Shown one piece after another: positions 59,594 to 64,000 of a stretch of 64,000 nt of DNA (positions within the stretch are counted from its first letter, which is position 1; each line of letters opens with the position of its first letter). Origin of the DNA: Bacteroidaceae bacterium (lineage in GTDB: Bacteria; Bacteroidota; Bacteroidia; Bacteroidales; Bacteroidaceae); contig JAGBTN010000003.1 in NCBI GenBank assembly GCA_017631315.1, positions 124,001 to 188,000 on the forward strand. Reading direction: 5' to 3'. A model generated the notes under the pieces. The model saw only the letters and a program-made list of their open reading frames with translations, was not told the origin of the DNA and searched no databases. Made by a program: the position numbers and the translations under genes.

Positions 59594-60979
59594 TTAGTAT
59601 TCGGTTATCTTCCATTCTTTTGGCGCCACGAAGCCTTTCTGTCCTTTCCCAAAAGGGATTTCCTCCTGATATGGCACGATGGCGTCGCCTTCCTGTATTG
59701 TCCGTCGCAATTGGCTTACCCTTTCCGGGTATTCGTAGATACGACCTTCTCGTTTTTCTGATGGATTCTTTTGGATGTCTGTAATGAAATCTTTCTGGAG
59801 TCGCATGTGCTGGTTTGCCAGAATGAGCTTGTATTGTGCACAGACTCCGGCTCCGCATCCAAGGTAGAAATCACGATCTATCTGTTCTTTTTCTCCTTTA
59901 AGTACGCTAAAGATACTGATGCCGTCGTAGGGATTTTTAGGTGTCTCTTTTATTTCTACGATGTCTGCCAAGGTGGGCAGGATGTCTACAAAGCCTGTGA
60001 CTTGGTCGAGTTTGCGATTGCCCTGCCGAAAGGCTTTCTTCCAGTAAATGCCTGCCACTGTACGTACGCCGCCTTCCCATTCGTCAAACTTCGACCCTCT
60101 CAACGGTCGGTTTACAGAATAGGGTTCCATGCCGGGCACTCCGCCATTATCGCTGAAGAAGAGGATGAGGGTGTTGTCCCATTCTCCGCTTTCGCTGATG
60201 GCTTGCAGAATTGCTCCTATGCCTTTGTCCATACGTGAGACCATGGCTCGGTATGTCCATCCTTTTTGATCTTTAGGGGGGAGGGAGTCGAATTCTTCTT
60301 TGCTTATGAACTTACGTATTTCTTCTTCGGGAGCTTGATAGGGCGAATGGGGTGCGTTGAAGCAGGTGTATATGAAATAGGGGCCTTCCTTGGCATATTC
60401 TTTAATGCAACGTGCCGACTCTGCTGCAATGAGGTCGGTGGAGTAGCCTTTCTCGTAGCAGGATTCCCAATCGTCGTGCCAGTCCAGTTCTTTCTCGCGT
60501 GTATGTTCGAAGTAGTCTATGGCACCATTCAGTGCGCCATGGAAATGTGTGAAGCCTCGGTTTAGGGGATAATAGCGTTGCTTGCTATGACCCATGTGCC
60601 ATTTGCCGATGGCTGCCCGGTGGGCATATCCATTTCGTCCCAGCACATCGGCCATGGTTTCTTCCTCTATGGGAAGTCCGTAGTCGCGCCATGGTGGGAT
60701 TACAGTTTCGCGTATGCCAAACCTGTTGGGGTACCGTCCTGTCATGAGTCCGCATCTGGTTGGTGAACTGACAGGTGCTGTATAGAACCTGTCCAGCTCA
60801 ATACCTTCGTTGAGAATACGGTCTATGTTGGGAGTTGGGATGACGCTGCCGTGGTGACTTACGTCGCCCCAGCCCAGGTCGTCTGCTACGATAATGACGA
60901 TGTTGGGCCTGTCCGTCTGTGCCATTCCCAGCATTGGGAGCAGCGTTGCCGATGATAGTAAAAACTGTTTTGTTCTCAT
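59594..60979 (-). CDS. S1 arylsulfatase-type sulfatase, first gene of the operon
   Basis: 461 residues from MRTKQFLLSSATLLPMLGMA (signal peptide); an ATG six codons earlier (60997) is possible. Metal Asp D33-D34 (VADDLGWGDVSHHG), nucleophile S71 in SSPTR, GKWHMGHSKQRYYP and FFSDNGGVPGMEP. The pattern differs from the other three, so a different linkage is likely. First of four sulfatases, about 330 bp downstream of the promoter at 61311-61342 and following array L. Confidence 0.93.
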   Translation of the reverse strand: MRTKQFLLSSATLLPMLGMAQTDRPNIVIIVADDLGWGDVSHHGSVIPTPNIDRILNEGIELDRFYTAPVSSPTRCGLMTGRYPNRFGIRETVIPPWRDYGLPIEEETMADVLGRNGYAHRAAIGKWHMGHSKQRYYPLNRGFTHFHGALNGAIDYFEHTREKELDWHDDWESCYEKGYSTDLIAAESARCIKEYAKEGPYFIYTCFNAPHSPYQAPEEEIRKFISKEEFDSLPPKDQKGWTYRAMVSRMDKGIGAILQAISESGEWDNTLILFFSDNGGVPGMEPYSVNRPLRGSKFDEWEGGVRTVAGIYWKKAFRQGNRKLDQVTGFVDILPTLADIVEIKETPKNPYDGISIFSVLKGEKEQIDRDFYLGCGAGVCAQYKLILANQHMRLQKDFITDIQKNPSEKREGRIYEYPERVSQLRRTIQEGDAIVPYQEEIPFGKGQKGFVAPKEWKITEY

Positions 60980-61035
60980 AATAACCAATCGTTTCATGGG
61001 GGGCTGTCCAAAACATCATAGGCGAGGTCTGAAAA

Positions 61036-61122
61036 CATGGCGTGCCTTTCCGGGCAAAAGGTTAAGCATTATGGGCGGAAAGGTTAACCTTTATGGGCAG
61101 AAAGGCAGTAGATGTTTTTGTA
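61036..61122. repeat. Array L: 22-bp unit array with divergent outer units
   Basis: Inner units at 61057 and 61079 have cores GGTTAAGC and GGTTAACC. The outer ones read GGCGTGCC (61039) and GGCAGTAG (61104), as in array E, though the first gap is 21 bp. It lies in the 5' leader of the sulfatase operon. Confidence 0.85.
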
Positions 61123-61310
61123 CCACCCTTTGCATGTTACTCTACAGCAATGTCCTCGTTGCCACAATCGCCTCGAATACACACCCTTACACGATCATTG
61201 CCTTTTCCCCTCAGGTCGTCAAACCTGCAAGGAAAGGAACATCTGTTCCCTCCGTAACACCTCCGTATTACACCAATATGATTTTTTCTTTTTCTTTGGA
61301 TTCCGTGCTA
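61123..61310. other. Leader between array L and the sulfatase promoter
   Basis: No open frame with coding character. A/C-rich, with many short direct motifs (ACACC, TTACAC). If the promoter at 61311-61342 is used, this is transcribed as a long 5' leader together with array L. Confidence 0.4.
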
Positions 61311-61342
61311 CAAAGATAACATTTTATATTATATACACGAAA
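61311..61342 (-). promoter_or_regulatory. Promoter of the sulfatase operon
   Basis: On the minus strand TTTC, 20 bp, then TATCTTTG (61318-61311). One mismatch in the -33 element. It gives a leader of about 330 nt. Confidence 0.6.
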
Positions 61343-61492
61343 CTTTGCAGAAAATTATATGCCAAAATTCTGGCAAACAAATCCATTCATTGCTTGCCAA
61401 CAAAACAGAACGCCAATAAAAACTGAACTAATCCATGGGATATACCCCGACCAATGGCGCAGAAAAATTATTTCCGGAAAACGGGAAGAGCA

Positions 61493-64000
61493 TCAGAAGC
61501 CAAAGGGGAAGTCGTCGTCATCTTCCACACTCTCGCCTTCCTCGGAAGATTCCTCCGTAGCCTCTCGCTTATCCAACTCATCGGGGTCGAGAATCTCCAG
61601 ACCGGCTGGGACGTCTATCCTCAAGTCCTCAGGCACCTCGAGCGGAGCAAAATTCTTATCGTAGAACTCCGTATAGTCGTCGAAACTGAACTCCTTGCCT
61701 ATCATCTTCAGATTCTCATCGGAGATAAGAAGAGTACGGATTCCTTCAAGGCGATTGCGCAGACGGCTGTCGGCATAAAGTTTCTGGGCATAGGCATGCA
61801 CCTCGTCATACGCCAGGAAACCACGGATAATCATCATGCTCAAACCGGCATCTGCCTGAATCTCTATGTCGAAGTTGCGCGCCGTGTAATTCGTGAAATT
61901 GTAATGCGCCATTTCGAAGATAAGCATGTTCTCGTTGATGCCGCCTGTCGGGTAAGCCAACACAAAGCAGAAGTCGCTGTATCGGTTGTCACTCAACTGC
62001 GGAACAGCACCCGTACTGTCGTTCGACTCCGTGCGTGCTCTACGGCTCCATATGCTGCTTGCATCATAGCGGTCGTCCATCAACAAGCGTCCCTCGTCGA
62101 GGCCCTTTACAATAGCCGATGCCAACTCTGATACCTCTTCCTTCGGGAACTTCTGCACAACGTCTCGAAGTGTTACCATAAACGTATCACGTTCGCCACC
62201 ATAAAGAGAACTCATGGCACGAATGAACATCATGCGAGCACGATGAGGTCCTTGCGGAAAGTTCTCGGTGCTGAACTGATAGTGCTCCTCAACCTTATCA
62301 TACTCTTCTGCCTGATAAGCACCATATGCCTCTGCATAAATGCTGTCCTCAACATGTTTCCCCTTACGAGCAATCATTTCATAGTTAGGATTGCCCAGCA
62401 AAGCAGCCAGTTTGGCATCCGGAAAGTCTTCAAGAAGATAACCGCGGAACTCTTCTGCACTCGCCACATCGTTCAATCTTCCATAGAGCAAGAAAAGATG
62501 ATAGAAGATATTGTCCGTGCCTTCGTGTTCGGGGAAGTCATTAAGGAACCTCACCATCGTGCGCTCTGCCAGTGGGAAGTTCTCCAGTTGCTCTTGTTCA
62601 AGGATGCCTGCATTGTACAAAGCATCTCCAAGCAAACGGTTAGACTCCGCCATCTGCTCCTCGGTAAAAGGTATTTGCTTAAGGTAGTATTCGCGTTCGT
62701 GAGGATCGTTTGCCAGAGAATCCTTGCGAGCCTGGTCGGCGGCAATGAGGCTGTCGGCTGCCGCGCTGTTGGCTGCGCCGAAAAGACTGTCGGCTGCCGC
62801 TTCGTCGTACTCGTAGTCTTCCACATCCTCTCCCATGCTTCTGAGCAGTTCCTGTTTGTTACTGATTCGCCAGAAGTCTTCGTTGGGACGCATACCCCAT
62901 CGTTTCTGGAACTCCTGAACACCACTGCGAACGGTCGTAGGGTTATAGAAGTACCAGTCGCCTTGCTGCTGAGTGCCAAACGAATTAAGGTCTGTTGCGA
63001 GGGTATTCTTGCCTGCTGCGCCAGCAGCATTGCCCCCTGCCGCAGCATTATTATTGGCATTGGGGTTCAGTGTGCCGTTTGCAGCAGCCTGCTTGGCTTC
63101 TTCTTTTTCCTTCTTCAGCAGTTCGGCTATGACGCGGTCGATGGCTGCGAGATAGACTTCTTCGGGACTTTGCGCCAAGACTTGCAGACTGTCTTGCAGT
63201 TTTATGGTGCTCAGATGCGGCTCCAACTCACCCAAAACCTTGCTGCGTCGTTCTGTTTCTTTGTACTCGACGTGTTCCTTGTCAAGTGCACTGACGCATT
63301 GTTTGTAGGTGCGTGCTGCGTCTATGTAGTTTTCTTGTTCCCAATATAACTGGCTCAAGTGCAAGAGGAGTGTCGCTTTGTCGGGACCATTCTTCTTGCT
63401 TTCCTTCAGGCCTTTTTCCCAGGCATAGATGCAATGTATGGTATCTTCGTTGCTGAGATAGATGTTACCCATTGCATAGTAGACTTTGTCGAGGTAGTCT
63501 TTGTTTTTGTCGCTCTTTGCCATGCGCTTGAGTCGTGCTATCATTTGGCGGAATTTGCCTTTGTGCATAACTTCTGTCTGCATGATGCGAGCGTTGAAGG
63601 CTACTTCGTAAGGTGGATTGGCGCGTATGACTTTGGAGAGTGCCTTATAGGCCAATGTGTCTCGTCCTGTTTCGTGATAGAGTTGTGCGAGCAGGAAGTT
63701 GAGACGTGCTTTAGGGAGTTTGCCACGAGTTGACTGTATGGTGTTCTTCAGATGCGGTATGGCCTCGTTGTATTGTTGTGTGAGAATGTAGTAGGCGGCC
63801 TTGGTGTTTTCCACTTCTTTCTGCCCCTTGTGTGTGATGCTGTCCCTTTTCATTTTGTTCAGGAGGTCTTCTGCATCGTAGGGCCAGTTGAGTGCGATGT
63901 AGCATCGTGCCAGTCTTGCTTTGGCTACAGAGGTGATGTCGGGCTGTGTGCTGTAGAGGCGGAGGATGTAATTATATGTTGATGCTGCTTCGAAGAACTC
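61493..64000 (-). CDS. PorW/SprE-like TPR protein of the type IX secretion system, 5' end outside window
   Basis: At least 835 residues visible; codons remain open past the ATG at 63853 to the right edge (ARLARCYIALNWPYDAEDLL), so the true start is outside. Repeated TPR helices fill about the first 250 residues (AYYILTQQYNEAIPHLKNTI, VYYAMGNIYLSNEDTIHCIY, LLHLSQLYWEQENYIDAART). A low-complexity Ala/Asn stretch (about residues 255-280 of the 63853 frame) and a second TPR set follow. The conserved middle WYFYNPTTVRSGVQEFQKRW is typical of SprE/PorW. The C-terminus is acidic (EEGESVEDDDDFPFGF). PorW is an outer-membrane lipoprotein needed for type IX secretion; the signal would be in the missing part. 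Confidence 0.85.
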   Translation of the reverse strand, partial: EFFEAASTYNYILRLYSTQPDITSVAKARLARCYIALNWPYDAEDLLNKMKRDSITHKGQKEVENTKAAYYILTQQYNEAIPHLKNTIQSTRGKLPKARLNFLLAQLYHETGRDTLAYKALSKVIRANPPYEVAFNARIMQTEVMHKGKFRQMIARLKRMAKSDKNKDYLDKVYYAMGNIYLSNEDTIHCIYAWEKGLKESKKNGPDKATLLLHLSQLYWEQENYIDAARTYKQCVSALDKEHVEYKETERRSKVLGELEPHLSTIKLQDSLQVLAQSPEEVYLAAIDRVIAELLKKEKEEAKQAAANGTLNPNANNNAAAGGNAAGAAGKNTLATDLNSFGTQQQGDWYFYNPTTVRSGVQEFQKRWGMRPNEDFWRISNKQELLRSMGEDVEDYEYDEAAADSLFGAANSAAADSLIAADQARKDSLANDPHEREYYLKQIPFTEEQMAESNRLLGDALYNAGILEQEQLENFPLAERTMVRFLNDFPEHEGTDNIFYHLFLLYGRLNDVASAEEFRGYLLEDFPDAKLAALLGNPNYEMIARKGKHVEDSIYAEAYGAYQAEEYDKVEEHYQFSTENFPQGPHRARMMFIRAMSSLYGGERDTFMVTLRDVVQKFPKEEVSELASAIVKGLDEGRLLMDDRYDASSIWSRRARTESNDSTGAVPQLSDNRYSDFCFVLAYPTGGINENMLIFEMAHYNFTNYTARNFDIEIQADAGLSMMIIRGFLAYDEVHAYAQKLYADSRLRNRLEGIRTLLISDENLKMIGKEFSFDDYTEFYDKNFAPLEVPEDLRIDVPAGLEILDPDELDKREATEESSEEGESVEDDDDFPFGF

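Noticed and set aside
59574-59858. Upstream extension of the sulfatase at 58230 to 59858
   Set aside because: The extra 95 residues lie inside the 3' end of the previous sulfatase gene, in another frame, and are basic and unlike any signal peptide.

Overview
The window looks like a Bacteroidales chromosome segment, most likely Prevotellaceae or a close relative. Evidence seen directly: promoters of the Bacteroidetes type (TTTG about 19-21 bp upstream of TAnnTTTG, not -35/-10), weak Shine-Dalgarno signals, a PorX-type response regulator and a PorW/SprE-like TPR protein (type IX secretion), several secreted enzymes ending in a type IX-like tail, GH92/GH76/GH115 glycosidases, serine-type sulfatases and DUF2723/DUF2851/DUF2027 proteins. 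There are no rRNA genes, CRISPR arrays, transposases or phage genes.

Layout. 1-6.3 kb: a partial membrane-anchored protein, a RecD-like helicase, dTDP-rhamnose genes rfbD-rfbC-rfbB (rfbA is absent here) and an OmpA-type porin. 6.4-11.2 kb: a secreted GH99/WbsX-like protein, alaS, a MerR regulator and tRNA-Val(TAC). 11.3-18.6 kb: two paralogous small lipoproteins, each behind a conserved structured RNA, flank a DUF2723 membrane protein, a polysaccharide deacetylase and a QueG-like protein lacking most Fe-S cysteines. 18.7-23.7 kb: a minus-strand operon dapB-lepB-wbqC-rluA-PHP. 23.8-30.5 kb: DUF2851, a thioesterase, dprA broken by an in-frame TAG, greA, HIT, an SGNH esterase, mannose-1-phosphate guanylyltransferase and DUF2027. 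30.7-39.9 kb: queA, a GH115 alpha-glucuronidase, a ComEA-like protein, two NSS transporters and VanZ. 40.0-46.1 kb: a minus-strand mannan/glycoside operon (Gfo/Idh oxidoreductase, DUF1080, GH92, GH76). 46.4-48.4 kb: tsaE and porX. 48.6-61.0 kb: four S1 sulfatases followed by a 1,854-residue secreted protein. 61.5 kb to the edge: the PorW/SprE-like protein, partial.

Two signals stand out as apparently undescribed. First, twelve intergenic arrays of 22-bp units, normally exactly four units (88 bp), each unit centred on the palindrome GGTTAACC or a one-base variant. Most lie just 3' of a gene and some supply the stop codon. Second, two copies of a roughly 190-nt structured RNA, each with its own promoter and each upstream of a lipoprotein gene. 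Nearly every helix differs in sequence between the copies yet keeps pairing, and an alternative or pseudoknot pairing with a GCGC-U-run loop is also conserved. Further points are palindromic elements read in frame inside rfbD and probably queA, a perfect 44-bp palindrome, a partial duplication of tRNA-Val with its terminator, and abrupt strand-composition switches inside genes, with the opposite flips often near the arrays. Genes were read from supplied sequence only; functional names rest on recognised motifs and no database search was run.
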